From Candidatus Trichofilum aggregatum (GTDB lineage Bacteria > Chloroflexota > Anaerolineae > Promineifilales > Promineifilaceae): 64,000 nt of DNA. How positions within the stretch are numbered: the first letter of the stretch is position 1; each line of letters opens with the position of its first letter. Shown here in pieces: positions 1 to 8,752 of the stretch. Both the position numbers and the translations under genes were made by a program. Location of the stretch: positions 62,001-126,000 of the forward strand of contig JADJUV010000005.1 of the NCBI GenBank assembly GCA_016716885.1, given 5' to 3'. The notes below the pieces were generated by a model, which saw nothing but the letters and a program-made list of their open reading frames with translations, made no database searches and had not been told where the DNA came from.

Positions 1-1805
1 GCGGCCGCGACCTCCATCACCGAGGCCAACAAACTATGCCGCATCACCGACCGCTCCGGGGAGATGGGGTTGGTCAGCGTGACATAGGGGCGATCATCAG
101 GTGGGGTGTTCGCCAGAAGTTTGGCCTCATGCCCAGACGAACTGAGCCGATAGGTGATGACTTCCTGCAAACCCATCTGCACCAGGGCATCCTTGATGCG
201 CTCTTCCAACTCCAACTTCGGGTTGCCCCGCTGGGGCGGCAGGGTATCAGCCAGAACGGTAGAAGGGATGCGCTCATAACGGTAGAGACGACAAATCTCT
301 TCCACCAGATCATGCCCCCCTTCAATGTCCATGCGGTAATCGGGAACCGTCACCAGGAGATGATCGGCCCGCATTTCCACCACGAACTCCAGCCCTTGCA
401 ATAAATCGGCCATTTCGCGCCCGGTTAAATCCAGGCCACTCAGGCGACGGGCATAATCCAGGTCTAACTTGACCTTCACTTTGTCAGGATGTTTGGGGTA
501 ATGATCGACGATACCCGGCACGACGCGGCCGCCCGCTAACCGGCGCAAGAGTTCGGCCCCCCGTTTGGCCCCCAAGAGAGCCTGACTGGGGTGAACGCCC
601 CGGCTGAAACGGAAACTGGCTTCGGTGAAGAGGCCGAGCCGGGTGCTACTTTTGCGAATGTTGATGAAATTCCACGCGGCCGCTTCCAACAACACATTCT
701 TCGTCTCCGGCTTAATCTCACTGTTGGCCCCACCCATGATGCCGCCAATGCTCAAATTACCCACCGGATCAGTGACGAGAATGGTGAACGGCTGAAGCTG
801 GTGAGAAACACCATCCAGGGTGGTAACGGTCTCTCCGGTGTGCGGCAGGCGGGTATGAATATGAATCGGCCCATCGGGCGCGTATTCGTTAGCCCGCTGA
901 CGCATCATGTCGTAGTCGAAGGTGTGGTTGGGCTGACCCATCTCTAGCATGACATAGTTGCTCACATCCACAACCACGTTAATGGGGCGTTGCCCGGCCA
1001 GGCGCAGGCGATGTTGCATCCAGTGGGGGCTGGGTTTTTGCTCCACCCCTTCGATCACCAGGGCGACGAAGCGGGGGTTTAGCTCCGGGTCGTCGGTGCT
1101 GATTTTGACCATCTGGGTGGCGTCACCCGCCCCTTCCATGACCACTTCGTAAGATGGGTAGCGGATGGGCTGATGGGTCAGGGCGGCATATTCGCGCGCC
1201 ACACCGATCATGGAGGCACAGCGGGCGATGTTGGGGATGATGTCTATTTCCAACACAGCGTCACCCAACACGTCCTGCATGGGTGTGCCGGGCTGATAAT
1301 CGGGCGAGTTTTCATCCTTGACCATGAGGATGATGCCGTCATGCTCTTCGCTGATGCCTAGCTCTTTTTCGGAGCAGAGCATACAGCGGTTGAAGATGCC
1401 ACGCAGGGCCTTGCCTTTGAGCACGGCCTTCTTGCGCCCCTCTTTGTGGCCGTCGTAGAGGGTGGCCCCTTCGAGAGCGATAGGGGAGTAGAGGTTGCGG
1501 CCGCGGACATCCCCCTCGGCTACATATTGAAACAGGTTGGGCGCACCGGTCACCACCAGTTCCGGCTGTTCACCCCCGTACTCCACCGTCGCCAAAACCA
1601 GTTTGTCGGCGTCCGGGTGTTGTTCCACCTTGAGAATGTGCCCCAGGACAACCTTATCCCGTTCCCAAACCAAATCCGCGCCAGGGATGCCGGTATATTC
1701 GATATGTTTGACTTCCAGCCCGGCGTTGGTCAAAAGTTCGGCGACCTCCGCCACGGGCTGGTCAATGTTGACGTATTCTTTAAGCCATGAAAGTGGGACG
1801 AGCAT
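1..1805 (-). CDS. pheT: Phenylalanyl-tRNA synthetase beta subunit (3' end outside window)
   Basis: Charges tRNA-Phe with phenylalanine as the beta chain of the cytosolic alpha2-beta2 enzyme. The first 601 residues are visible; the stop lies beyond the left edge. The protein starts MLVPLSWLKEYV, has an EMAP-type tRNA-binding OB fold at about residues 40-150 (ILKVEQHPDADKL), then the B3/B4 editing region with NVVVDVSNYVMLEMGQPNHTFD cut short here as NVVVDVSNYVM and PNHTFD, and a B5 domain near 400-475. The C-terminal FDX-ACB domain is not in view. It lies 79 bp downstream of pheS on the same strand, the usual pheST order. A tandem repeat occupies the spacer. It is presumably controlled by the attenuator upstream of pheS. 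Confidence 0.97.
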   Translation of the reverse strand, partial: MLVPLSWLKEYVNIDQPVAEVAELLTNAGLEVKHIEYTGIPGADLVWERDKVVLGHILKVEQHPDADKLVLATVEYGGEQPELVVTGAPNLFQYVAEGDVRGRNLYSPIALEGATLYDGHKEGRKKAVLKGKALRGIFNRCMLCSEKELGISEEHDGIILMVKDENSPDYQPGTPMQDVLGDAVLEIDIIPNIARCASMIGVAREYAALTHQPIRYPSYEVVMEGAGDATQMVKISTDDPELNPRFVALVIEGVEQKPSPHWMQHRLRLAGQRPINVVVDVSNYVMLEMGQPNHTFDYDMMRQRANEYAPDGPIHIHTRLPHTGETVTTLDGVSHQLQPFTILVTDPVGNLSIGGIMGGANSEIKPETKNVLLEAAAWNFINIRKSSTRLGLFTEASFRFSRGVHPSQALLGAKRGAELLRRLAGGRVVPGIVDHYPKHPDKVKVKLDLDYARRLSGLDLTGREMADLLQGLEFVVEMRADHLLVTVPDYRMDIEGGHDLVEEICRLYRYERIPSTVLADTLPPQRGNPKLELEERIKDALVQMGLQEVITYRLSSSGHEAKLLANTPPDDRPYVTLTNPISPERSVMRHSLLASVMEVAA

Positions 1806-1820
1806 AATAAAAACTCCACA

Positions 1821-1882
1821 AATCTCTCAATCTCTCAGTCTCTCAATCTCCAGGCTGGAGACGGAGAGACTAAGAGACTGGG
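1821..1882. repeat. TCTCAGTCTCTCAATC-type repeat in pheS-pheT spacer
   Basis: Tandem degenerate units of TCTCAGTC/TCTCAATC followed by an inverted set (GGAGAGACTAAGAGACTG), so the RNA could fold as a hairpin centred near 1854. It belongs to the same unit family as the core of the nested hairpin elements at 16069, 19734, 23515, 36580, 47161 and 58711. It lacks their outer ACTCGAC ends. Confidence 0.8.
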
Positions 1883-1884
1883 AA

Positions 1885-2910
1885 TTAAAATTGCTGTAAG
1901 AATCTCAGGTCGTTGCCCCAGAATTGCCGGATGTCGTTGATGCCGTATTTGAGCATGGCGATCCGTTCTGGCCCCATACCGAAGGCGAAACCGGTGTATT
2001 TTTCGGGGTCATAACCCCCGTTGTTTAGGACAACGGGGTGAACCATGCCACAGCCCAGAATTTCCAGCCAGCCCGTGTATTTACACACCTGACACCCTTT
2101 GGCGTTGCACAGAAAACAGCTTACATCCATCTCTGCACTGGGTTCGGTGAACGGGAAGTAGCTGGCGCGGAAGCGGGTCTGCCGGTCAGCCCCAAACAAC
2201 CGCTTGGCAAACTCAGTCAGCGTGCCTTTCAGATCAGCGAAGGTGATGTTGGTGCCAACGGCTAACCCTTCCACCTGGTTGAACTGAATTTCACTGCGGG
2301 CGGTGATTTGTTCGTTGCGGTAACACATGCCCGGCAGAATAACCCGAATGGGTTCGGGGTGATATTCGCGCATGGCCCGGATTTGCCCGGCACTGGTGTG
2401 GGTACGCAGGATCACGTCCGGGGTGGTGGTATAGAAGCTATCCTGCATTTCCCGTGCCGGATGGTAGGGCGGGAAGTTGAGTAGCTCGAAGTTGTAGGCG
2501 TCGGTCTCCACATCGGGGGAGCGGTACACCTGAAACCCCATGTCGCCGAAGATGCGGTAAATCTGGCGCAGGGTTTGGGTGGTGATGTGTAAGCGGCCGC
2601 GAGCGGGCGTCCGTCCAGGTAAGGTCACATCCAACACATCAGCGGCGATGCTAGCTTCCAGTTCCGCCATTTTTAACTCGGTTTCCCGGGTTTCGTAGGC
2701 AGTTTGTAACCCTTTTTTGACGCTGTTGACACGCTGGCCGAAAAGGGGGCGTTCTTCGGCGGAGAGTTGGCCCACCTGGCGGGTCATCAGGGTGATTTGC
2801 CCTTTGCCACCCAGGTAATCACGGAACCAGGCAGAGAGGGCGTCGGTGGTCGCGGCCGCGTTCAAACCAGCTTGAGCCTCGGTGTGTAATTTTTCTAGTT
2901 CGTCTAACAT
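1885..2910 (-). CDS. pheS: Phenylalanyl-tRNA synthetase alpha subunit
   Basis: Catalytic alpha chain of the phenylalanine tRNA ligase, 341 residues, a normal length. The N-terminal coiled-coil (residues 1-85) is followed by the class II core with motif 2 (MCYRNEQITARSE) and motif 3 (FAFGMGPERIAMLKYG). A Cys cluster, CFLCNAKGCQVC, sits before motif 3 as in many bacterial PheS proteins. The frame stays open upstream to 3015, but that extension is only repeat-derived sequence. I chose ATG at 2910 because MLDELEKLHTEA is the family N-terminus and a GAGG lies just upstream. It is transcribed with pheT and preceded by a leader peptide and terminator that indicate control by Phe-tRNA supply. Confidence 0.97.
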   Translation of the reverse strand: MLDELEKLHTEAQAGLNAAATTDALSAWFRDYLGGKGQITLMTRQVGQLSAEERPLFGQRVNSVKKGLQTAYETRETELKMAELEASIAADVLDVTLPGRTPARGRLHITTQTLRQIYRIFGDMGFQVYRSPDVETDAYNFELLNFPPYHPAREMQDSFYTTTPDVILRTHTSAGQIRAMREYHPEPIRVILPGMCYRNEQITARSEIQFNQVEGLAVGTNITFADLKGTLTEFAKRLFGADRQTRFRASYFPFTEPSAEMDVSCFLCNAKGCQVCKYTGWLEILGCGMVHPVVLNNGGYDPEKYTGFAFGMGPERIAMLKYGINDIRQFWGNDLRFLQQF

Positions 2911-2925
2911 AAAAACCTCGTTGAC

Positions 2926-3003
2926 AGTTTCTAGTTTTGAGTTTCGAGTTTCGAGTTGTTTGCCCCCAAACTTGGAACTGGGAACTCGAAACTCGGAACT
3001 TCC
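2926..3003. repeat. GAAACTCGAAACT-family repeat between attenuator and pheS
   Basis: Degenerate GTTTCGAGTTT units on one side and GGAACTCGAAACTCGG units on the other form an imperfect inverted repeat. The same unit family recurs at 20691, 33806, 55112 and 62130. It sits between the pheST terminator and the pheS start codon, so it lies within the read-through mRNA leader. Confidence 0.85.
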
Positions 3004-3030
3004 TAAACATACCATACCCCTGGAGAGACA

Positions 3031-3063
3031 ACAAAAAAGACGCGGCGTTGCGGCCGCGTCTTT
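3031..3063 (-). terminator. Attenuator terminator of pheST
   Basis: Reading the minus strand, a perfect 11-bp stem (AAAGACGCGGC with GCCGCGTCTTT, arms 3053-3063 and 3036-3046, 6-nt loop) is followed by a run of T residues (3038-3033). It lies between the Phe-rich leader ORF and pheS, where a Rho-independent attenuator is expected. The stem contains one copy of the GCGGCCGC octamer. Confidence 0.9.
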
Positions 3064-3096
3064 GCAAAGTCTCGTTCTTTCTGTTTCGTTTCTTCG

Positions 3097-3174
3097 TCAG
3101 CCAGAAAGAGCCGATTCCGCGTGGGCGGCCCGGTTGTTGTGGCTAAAGAAGAAAAAGAAACGGTGACTTAACAT
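3097..3174 (-). CDS. pheST leader peptide (Phe-rich, 25 aa)
   Basis: A 26-codon ORF with ATG at 3174 and TGA at 3099-3097. Residues 6-10 are five consecutive phenylalanines (MLSHRFFFFFSH). It lies directly downstream of a strong promoter and upstream of a terminator hairpin in front of pheS. This is the arrangement of pheL/pheM-type leader peptides of Gammaproteobacteria, although the sequence outside the Phe run is unrelated. Ribosome stalling on the Phe codons when charged tRNA-Phe is scarce should disfavour the terminator. The segment at 3083-3095 is nearly complementary to the Phe-codon run at 3148-3161, giving a candidate pause hairpin. The role is inferred from layout; the ORF itself is directly visible. 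Confidence 0.88.
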   Translation of the reverse strand: MLSHRFFFFFSHNNRAAHAESALSG

Positions 3175-3183
3175 GATGGAGAT

Positions 3184-3211
3184 ACTATACTCAGGCAAAA
3201 GGGGCTGTCAA
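3184..3211 (-). promoter_or_regulatory. Promoter of the pheST operon
   Basis: On the minus strand, TTGACA (3211-3206), a 16-bp spacer and TATAGT (3189-3184). The predicted transcription start is only 2-4 nt before the leader-peptide ATG at 3174, so the leader ORF would be nearly leaderless. Confidence 0.85.
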
Positions 3212-3674
3212 GGCTTATTTGAAAAAATCTGAGGAAGTATTTACAATGGATGAAGAGTAGACCAACAACACCACTGAGTTGATTCGCAAAAATACCATTA
3301 TTTAATCAACATTCCCATTTGGTTTCGCAGAATTTTGAGCAGAGGGACCTAGGTTATGGGTTTCAGTGAAGAACAAAAAGATAATGCTCGAATTGAGAGA
3401 TCCACAAAACTGATGGATGGGCAAATGGCTAACACACCACCGTGAGGATGTGTGACAAACAGACTGCGGTTGGGTTTGTGCGGCCGCGTTCACCCAACAT
3501 TAAGCAAATTCCCTACCAAACAGAGGTGTTTTCTGAGTAAGCAGTCCTGTTTTGTGCTACCCATCTCCCCCATTGGTATAATGCCATGATCAGAATAGCT
3601 AGAGCGAAGGAATAGAGGAAGAATTAACCCACTCTAGCGCTCACAGCGCTCTAGCTTATCAAGAGGGTAATGCC
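3212..3674. other. Divergent intergenic region pheST/mreB
   Basis: About 460 bp with no convincing gene; the one ORF of about 60 residues has no recognisable family or ribosome site. A TATAAT-like -10 at 3577-3582 (weak TTGTGC -35 with a 19-bp gap) is a candidate mreB promoter. An imperfect inverted repeat built on two AGCGCT units lies at 3633-3655. Confidence 0.6.
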
Positions 3675-4736
3675 TTGTTTAGACCATTAGACTGGATTTT
3701 AGGGTTCTTTTCACTCGATATCGGCATTGACCTGGGTACAGCCAACACCCTGGTTAGTTTACGCGACCGGGGCATCATTATTAATGAACCGTCCTGGGTT
3801 GCCATCAATAAACGAACACGGCGGCCGCTGGCCATTGGCGCCGAAGCGCGGGAAATGGTGGGCCGCACCCCTTCGGATATTGTCGCCATTCGCCCCCTGC
3901 GCGACGGGGTGATCTCCGAGTTTGAGATTACCGAGGCCATGCTCAAATATTTCATTGAGAAGGCCCATGAACAGATGCTGGTGCCCTTTCCGCGGCCGCG
4001 GGTCGTCGTGGGTGTGCCCAGTGGTGTAACTGAGGTGGAAAAGCGGGCCGTATACGATGCCACCATTTCGGCCGGAGCGCGAGAAGCGTATCTCATTGAA
4101 GAACCGATGGCGGCCGCGATTGGTGCGGGTCTGCCCATCATCGAATCACGCGGCAGCATGATCGTAGACATCGGCGGTGGTACCACCGAAGTAGCCGTGT
4201 TTGCCATGGGCGGTATCGTCGTCAGCCGTTCCATCCGCGTAGCCGGTGACGAAATGGACGAGGACATCATCAGCTACGCCCGCAACAAATACAACCTGCT
4301 CATCGGCGAACGGATGGCGGAACGGGCCAAGATTGGCATTGGTTCGGCCTTTCCCTTGCCAGAAGAGCTGACGATGACCTTACGCGGCCGCAATCTCATC
4401 AACGGCTTGCCCCAAAGTGTGGAAATCAGCAGTATCGAACTGCGCGAAGCGATGGCCCCCTCCATCAACATCATCGTAGACACCGTGCGCGACGCCCTGG
4501 ACGAAACTCCCCCCGAACTGGTCGCCGACCTCATGGAAGTGGGTGTTTGTCTGGCCGGTGGTGGGGCACAGATTCGTGGCCTGGCCGACCGCATCGAAGA
4601 CGCCGTAAAGATGCGCGTCTGGATCGCCGAAGATTCCATGACTTGCGTGGCCCGTGGCGCCGGTAAAGTTTTAGAAAACCTCGATGGTTACAGCCGGGTC
4701 CTGGTCGGTCTGGATCGCGGCAGCACCCACCACTAA
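3675..4736 (+). CDS. mreB: Rod shape-determining protein MreB
   Basis: Actin-like ATPase that polymerises under the membrane and guides lateral wall synthesis; 353 residues, a normal length. Phosphate-1 motif GIDLGTANTLV (residues 17-27), phosphate-2 motif DIGGGTTEVAV (near 165) and adenosine motif LAGGGAQIRGL (near 293) are all present. The N-terminus has the hydrophobic amphipathic stretch expected for membrane binding. I chose TTG at 3675 because the ATG a few bases earlier is out of frame and a GAGGG lies 7 bases upstream. It is the first gene of mreB-mreC-mreD-mrdA. Four GCGGCCGC octamers fall inside it. Confidence 0.97.
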   Translation: MFRPLDWILGFFSLDIGIDLGTANTLVSLRDRGIIINEPSWVAINKRTRRPLAIGAEAREMVGRTPSDIVAIRPLRDGVISEFEITEAMLKYFIEKAHEQMLVPFPRPRVVVGVPSGVTEVEKRAVYDATISAGAREAYLIEEPMAAAIGAGLPIIESRGSMIVDIGGGTTEVAVFAMGGIVVSRSIRVAGDEMDEDIISYARNKYNLLIGERMAERAKIGIGSAFPLPEELTMTLRGRNLINGLPQSVEISSIELREAMAPSINIIVDTVRDALDETPPELVADLMEVGVCLAGGGAQIRGLADRIEDAVKMRVWIAEDSMTCVARGAGKVLENLDGYSRVLVGLDRGSTHH

Positions 4737-4811
4737 ACGAGTAGCGAGTTTGCGAGCCTGCGAGTTAGTTTTATGCTCGCCCACTCGCCACTCGCCACTC
4801 GCCACTCCCCC
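4735..4811. repeat. CTCGCCACTCGCC tandem repeat between mreB and mreC
   Basis: GCGAGTTTGCGAGCC-type units followed by four tandem CTCGCCA units ending directly at the mreC start codon. The repeat replaces any recognisable Shine-Dalgarno sequence. Related CGCTACTCGC units occur at 55165-55190. Confidence 0.85.
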
Positions 4812-4812
4812 C

Positions 4813-5676
4813 ATGAACCTCGGTGGTAACAACGACCCCTCCCAACGCCTTCGTTGGATCACCTTTGGTCTCCTCTTTGGTCTGGCCCTCCTACTCCTCA
4901 TTTTAGATGCCACCAGAGGCGTCGAAGGTGCTTTCTCCTTCATCCGCAACCCCATTGCTTCTTTAATGGATTGGACGGCTGACCGCACCGATGCTTATGC
5001 CGATGTGCTGGCTGGCCCGCGTGATTTGCAACTGGCCCTGGCCCAAATCGAACAACTAGAAGAAGAAAATGCAGCCCTGCGGCGAGAAATGGAAGTGATG
5101 CGTGAGATGCAGGCAGAAAACCAGATATTGCGCGAATATTTTGACTACGCCAGCCTGAATCCCACCTTAGATCGGCTATTGGCGAACGTCATTGCCCGAG
5201 ACACCAGTCCCACCTTTCAAAGCCTCATCATTGACCGGGGCACCGCCGATGGCATTCTGGTCGGGATGCCGGTCGAAAGCACACGAGGGCTGGTGGGGGT
5301 CATTTACCGGGCGGATGCTCGTTCATCGCAGGTTTTGCTTCTGACAGACAATATTAGCAATGTGGCGGCCCGGTTGGGTGAGTCACGAGCGACGGGCGTT
5401 TTGCAAGGGGGCGGGTTAGGCGGCACTTTGTATCTGGATTGGATCAGCCTGGAAGCCTCGGTCACGATCGGTGATCTCGTCGTTACCTCAGGGCTGGGAG
5501 ATAAATTCCCCGCTGATGTGCCTATTGGCCGGGTCATTGACGTGCAGCGGCTAGAAGCAGATTTGTTCCAACGGGCCGTCGTGCAACCAGCCGTCGATTT
5601 TGCCAATCTGGAAGCCGTTTTTGTCATCACCAATTTTAATTCGGTAGACACCGAGGTGTTTGATCAGGTACCGTAA
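4813..5676 (+). CDS. mreC: Rod shape-determining protein MreC
   Basis: Bitopic membrane protein of the elongasome that links MreB to the wall synthases; 287 residues. It has one N-terminal membrane segment (residues 15-32), a coiled-coil (about 70-105, EQLEEENAALRREMEVMRE) and two beta-barrel domains with the family signature GLVGVIYRAD. The frame is open back to 4684 inside mreB, but that part reads through the repeat. MNLGGNNDPSQ at 4813 gives the usual short cytoplasmic N-terminus. No good ribosome site is visible because the tandem repeat abuts the ATG. There is no GCGGCCGC in this gene. Confidence 0.93.
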   Translation: MNLGGNNDPSQRLRWITFGLLFGLALLLLILDATRGVEGAFSFIRNPIASLMDWTADRTDAYADVLAGPRDLQLALAQIEQLEEENAALRREMEVMREMQAENQILREYFDYASLNPTLDRLLANVIARDTSPTFQSLIIDRGTADGILVGMPVESTRGLVGVIYRADARSSQVLLLTDNISNVAARLGESRATGVLQGGGLGGTLYLDWISLEASVTIGDLVVTSGLGDKFPADVPIGRVIDVQRLEADLFQRAVVQPAVDFANLEAVFVITNFNSVDTEVFDQVP

Positions 5677-5680
5677 CGAT

Positions 5681-5723
5681 AGCGGTCAGCTAGTCAGCTT
5701 TTTAGCTGACTGGCTGACCGGCT
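5681..5723. repeat. Intra-operon hairpin between mreC and mreD
   Basis: Near-perfect stem of about 19 bp (GGTCAGCTAGTCAGCT paired with AGCTGACTGGCTGACC) with a short T-rich loop, lying between the mreC stop and the mreD start. It has no downstream T run, so it is more likely a processing or stability element, or a repeat remnant, than a terminator. Confidence 0.75.
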
Positions 5724-5726
5724 GAA

Positions 5727-6239
5727 ATGCTTCCCCTTATGAGTCTCAGCCTTTATCTTGCTCTCCCTGTGATGGTGATTCTCCTGGTCATTCAGACCTC
5801 AATATTGCCACGCTTGCCCGTGTGGGGCGTTGTTCCCCAGTTGATGTTGCTGGCGGCAGTGGCCTGGGGGCTGTTGGAAGGGCTTGAGGAAGGGGCATTA
5901 TGGGGGTTTATCGCCGGGATATTGATGGATATGTTCTCTTTGGCCCCATTGGGCACATCGGCACTGGCGTTTATGGTCGCGGTGACGGTAGCAGCTTTGC
6001 TTTATCGCACCTTACCCATTAACCGGATTATCTTACCGGTGATTCTGGTGATAGTGGCAACGCTCACCTGGTTATTTATTTACATCTTGCTGCTACGACT
6101 GTTGGGTTTGGGGGGAAGTTGGCAGGAGATTAATGATTTGCCTCGTTTGTTGGTCGTGCATGGGGTATTAGTGTTACCCTTTTACTGGTTTTTTTATGGT
6201 TTGCTGCGAGCGTTGCGGCCGCGGACCATTGAAACATAA
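5727..6239 (+). CDS. mreD: Rod shape-determining protein MreD
   Basis: Polytopic membrane component of the elongasome, 170 residues. It has about five hydrophobic segments and the family region GFIAGILMDMFSLAPLGTSAL near residues 70-90 (quoted in part: AGILMDMFSLAPLG). A second in-frame ATG at 5739 could be the true start; neither has a strong ribosome site. Position between mreC and the PBP2 gene supports the call. Confidence 0.92.
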   Translation: MLPLMSLSLYLALPVMVILLVIQTSILPRLPVWGVVPQLMLLAAVAWGLLEGLEEGALWGFIAGILMDMFSLAPLGTSALAFMVAVTVAALLYRTLPINRIILPVILVIVATLTWLFIYILLLRLLGLGGSWQEINDLPRLLVVHGVLVLPFYWFFYGLLRALRPRTIET

Positions 6240-6283
6240 TCGCATCAATTAAATTCTTGCCCGGCAAGTGCGGGGAAATTGCT

Positions 6284-8752
6284 ATGTCACGTATTGGTTG
6301 GGATTTAGACGAACCAGAAGTTGAAGATTTGACCGAAGACCCCGGTGTTCGGAGCCGACTTAACCTGTTTCGTGGGGCAATCATCGTCACCATGGTGATA
6401 TTGTTGTATCGGGTGGTTTACCTGCAACAAATTGGTGGTGCAGAGTATCAGGCGCTGGCTGAAGAAAACCGTTTTGCTACCCTGCCCATTCCTGCCCCTC
6501 GGGGAGTAATCTTTGACCGAAACGGCAATCTATTGGCCGACAACACACCTAGTTTTGATGTCACCATCACCCCTGCCTTCCTCCCCGAAAATGAAGACGA
6601 ACAGTTGGCTGTCTTCCAACGGTTATCCATATTAACCGGTGTTCCCGTTACCAACACCGTTGAACAGCAACGACTTATTGCCGAGGCGGATCCGGAGTTG
6701 GTAAGCCAATATACGCGGCTGGCCGGACTGTATGGTGAACCGGTGCTGGAAACGTTAGACCGTAGTGGTATTGTTGAACAACTACCCAGCAGCATTATCA
6801 ACATTGTCGAGACGGTTAGCTTTCGACCTTACATTCCCGAACCGATCAAACAAGGGATATCTATTACTGAGGCATACACCATCGCTCAGGAAAGTGTGTT
6901 TTTACCGGGCGTGCAGGTTATTCCCCAGCCGTTACGGCAATACCCTAACGGCGAATATACCGCGACGCTTATTGGTTTCATGGGGCCTTTACCGGATGAA
7001 AGTTATCTGGATCGAGGGTATGGACGGAGTGATCGGGTAGGTCTATTTGGCCTGGAATCTTCGATGGAAGAAGTATTAAGGGGCACAAAGGGGCAGCGGA
7101 CCATTGAAGTGGATTGGACCGGCCGCGAAATTCGCCAACTTGGCCCGCAGATTGATCCCGTACCGGGTTATAACATACATTTAACCCTGGATACGGAACT
7201 GCAAGTTTCGGCTCATAACATTTTGCAGGAGATACTGGAGTTACGCCGCCAGGAGCCTGATAGTTTGGGGCAACCGGTAGAGGCGGAACAGGGCGTGGTG
7301 GTGGTTATGAAGGCGGATACGGGCGAGGTTCTAGCCATGGTGAATACGCCCACGTTTGACAACAACCGCTTCGCTACGGAAATTCCGCTGGATTATTATT
7401 TGGGGCTGGCACGCAATGAGTACCTGCCCATGTTTAATCATGCCATTGGCGGGCAGTATCCACCTGGCTCTATTTACAAGATTATTACCGGCGCGGCCGC
7501 GTTGCAGGAAGGTGTCATCTCCCCCTTGCGCCAGTTGCTTGACCCAGGCCGCATCGAAATCCCTAACCGCTTCGCCCCCAACGATCCCGGGCGAGTTCAA
7601 CCCTTTATCTGCTGGATTTACAATCAACTCGGCGTTACCAATCAACATGGTCCAGTCAACATGTACACCGGCATCGCCTGGTCTTGTGATGTCTACTTTT
7701 ACAAAGTCAATGGTGGGTTTGATCAAGATGGTGAGTTTATTGAAGGGTTGGGCGTGGATCGCCTTTATGAATACGCCGACCAATTTGGTTTAGGCCGGAT
7801 ACAAGGCATCGAACTGCCCCTAGAAGTACCGGGCAACAATCCTTCCCGTTCCTGGAAACGATTGGCCAAAGGCGAACCGTGGTCCACCGGTGATGATTAC
7901 AATATGGCTATTGGGCAGGGTTTTGTAACCACCACCCCCTTACAAATGGCCCAAATGACCGCCATTATTGCCAATGGGGGGTTCCTTTACAGACCCACCC
8001 TCATTCACCACATTACTGATGCTGAGGGCAATATTGTCGTGTTTGATGCTGAACGGGGCGAATACATTCTCGCCTACCCCGATGAAAATAATCAAACGAT
8101 CTACATGGACACGAACAAGAACCCTCTTGCCTCAACGGACGTGTCCGTAATTGTTTTGTTTGATGAAAATGGCGAATTTGTTTTCCAGCCCGAAGTCCTA
8201 AACCCGGTGAATATAAGCCGGGAAAACCTGGAAGTGATCAAAGAAGGGATGTGGCTGGTGAACCAGCGGGGGGGAACCGGCGCGGCCTATGTAGATTGGT
8301 TAGATGATTTTGGAATTGCCACGGCGGGCAAATCGGGTTCGGCCGAATTTTGTGACAACATCGCCATTAAACGAGGCTGGTGCATAGAAGGGCAGATTTT
8401 GCCGACTCATGCCTGGTTTGTTGGTTTTGCGCCTTACGATAATCCCGAGATTGTGGTGGCCGCGTTTATTTACAATGGCGGTGAAGGTTCACAATGGTCG
8501 GGACCCGTTGTGCGTGAAGTGATGGCGGCGTATTTCAAGGTAGATGGTTTTGATGACGGCTCGGGGGGCAACATACCGGAGCGGGCCGAGGTCACACCAA
8601 CAGGGGTTGTTCTCAACTATGTGGTTCCACCGGAAGATGTTATAGGTGTAGGGATTAGAAAAAGGTGGCCCTTCGCCATTGAAATGAGTTGCGGGTTCGC
8701 CTCTTTAATCTGTAACGCTTTCGCTAGAGTTGTGCTATTATCAATGGCATGA
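6284..8752 (+). CDS. mrdA: Penicillin-binding protein 2 (transpeptidase)
   Basis: Class B transpeptidase that crosslinks peptidoglycan during elongation; 822 residues. It has an N-terminal membrane anchor (about residues 30-50) and a dimerisation domain from PAPRGVIFDRNGNLLA. In the catalytic domain SxxK is SIYK (residue 396), SxD is SCD (467) and the third motif is KSGS (about 682) instead of the usual KTG. The insert TTTPLQMAQMTAIIANGG is typical of PBP2. I chose ATG at 6284 over TTG at 6257 because GGGGAA lies 7 bases upstream. It ends in a 4-bp overlap with the next gene. At about 820 residues it is longer than proteobacterial PBP2, with insertions between SxD and KSGS and at the C-terminus. 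Confidence 0.95.
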   Translation: MSRIGWDLDEPEVEDLTEDPGVRSRLNLFRGAIIVTMVILLYRVVYLQQIGGAEYQALAEENRFATLPIPAPRGVIFDRNGNLLADNTPSFDVTITPAFLPENEDEQLAVFQRLSILTGVPVTNTVEQQRLIAEADPELVSQYTRLAGLYGEPVLETLDRSGIVEQLPSSIINIVETVSFRPYIPEPIKQGISITEAYTIAQESVFLPGVQVIPQPLRQYPNGEYTATLIGFMGPLPDESYLDRGYGRSDRVGLFGLESSMEEVLRGTKGQRTIEVDWTGREIRQLGPQIDPVPGYNIHLTLDTELQVSAHNILQEILELRRQEPDSLGQPVEAEQGVVVVMKADTGEVLAMVNTPTFDNNRFATEIPLDYYLGLARNEYLPMFNHAIGGQYPPGSIYKIITGAAALQEGVISPLRQLLDPGRIEIPNRFAPNDPGRVQPFICWIYNQLGVTNQHGPVNMYTGIAWSCDVYFYKVNGGFDQDGEFIEGLGVDRLYEYADQFGLGRIQGIELPLEVPGNNPSRSWKRLAKGEPWSTGDDYNMAIGQGFVTTTPLQMAQMTAIIANGGFLYRPTLIHHITDAEGNIVVFDAERGEYILAYPDENNQTIYMDTNKNPLASTDVSVIVLFDENGEFVFQPEVLNPVNISRENLEVIKEGMWLVNQRGGTGAAYVDWLDDFGIATAGKSGSAEFCDNIAIKRGWCIEGQILPTHAWFVGFAPYDNPEIVVAAFIYNGGEGSQWSGPVVREVMAAYFKVDGFDDGSGGNIPERAEVTPTGVVLNYVVPPEDVIGVGIRKRWPFAIEMSCGFASLICNAFARVVLLSMA

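Noticed and set aside
1885..3015. Longer pheS start at 3015
   Set aside because: The extra 35 residues are translated GAAACTCGAAACT repeat and lie before the ribosome site and conserved N-terminus.
2911..3174. T-box riboswitch upstream of pheS
   Set aside because: No T-box core or specifier loop could be found; the Phe-rich leader ORF and terminator explain the region better.
3302..3493. 63-residue ORF in the pheST-mreB gap
   Set aside because: No ribosome site, no recognisable domain, composition of non-coding DNA.
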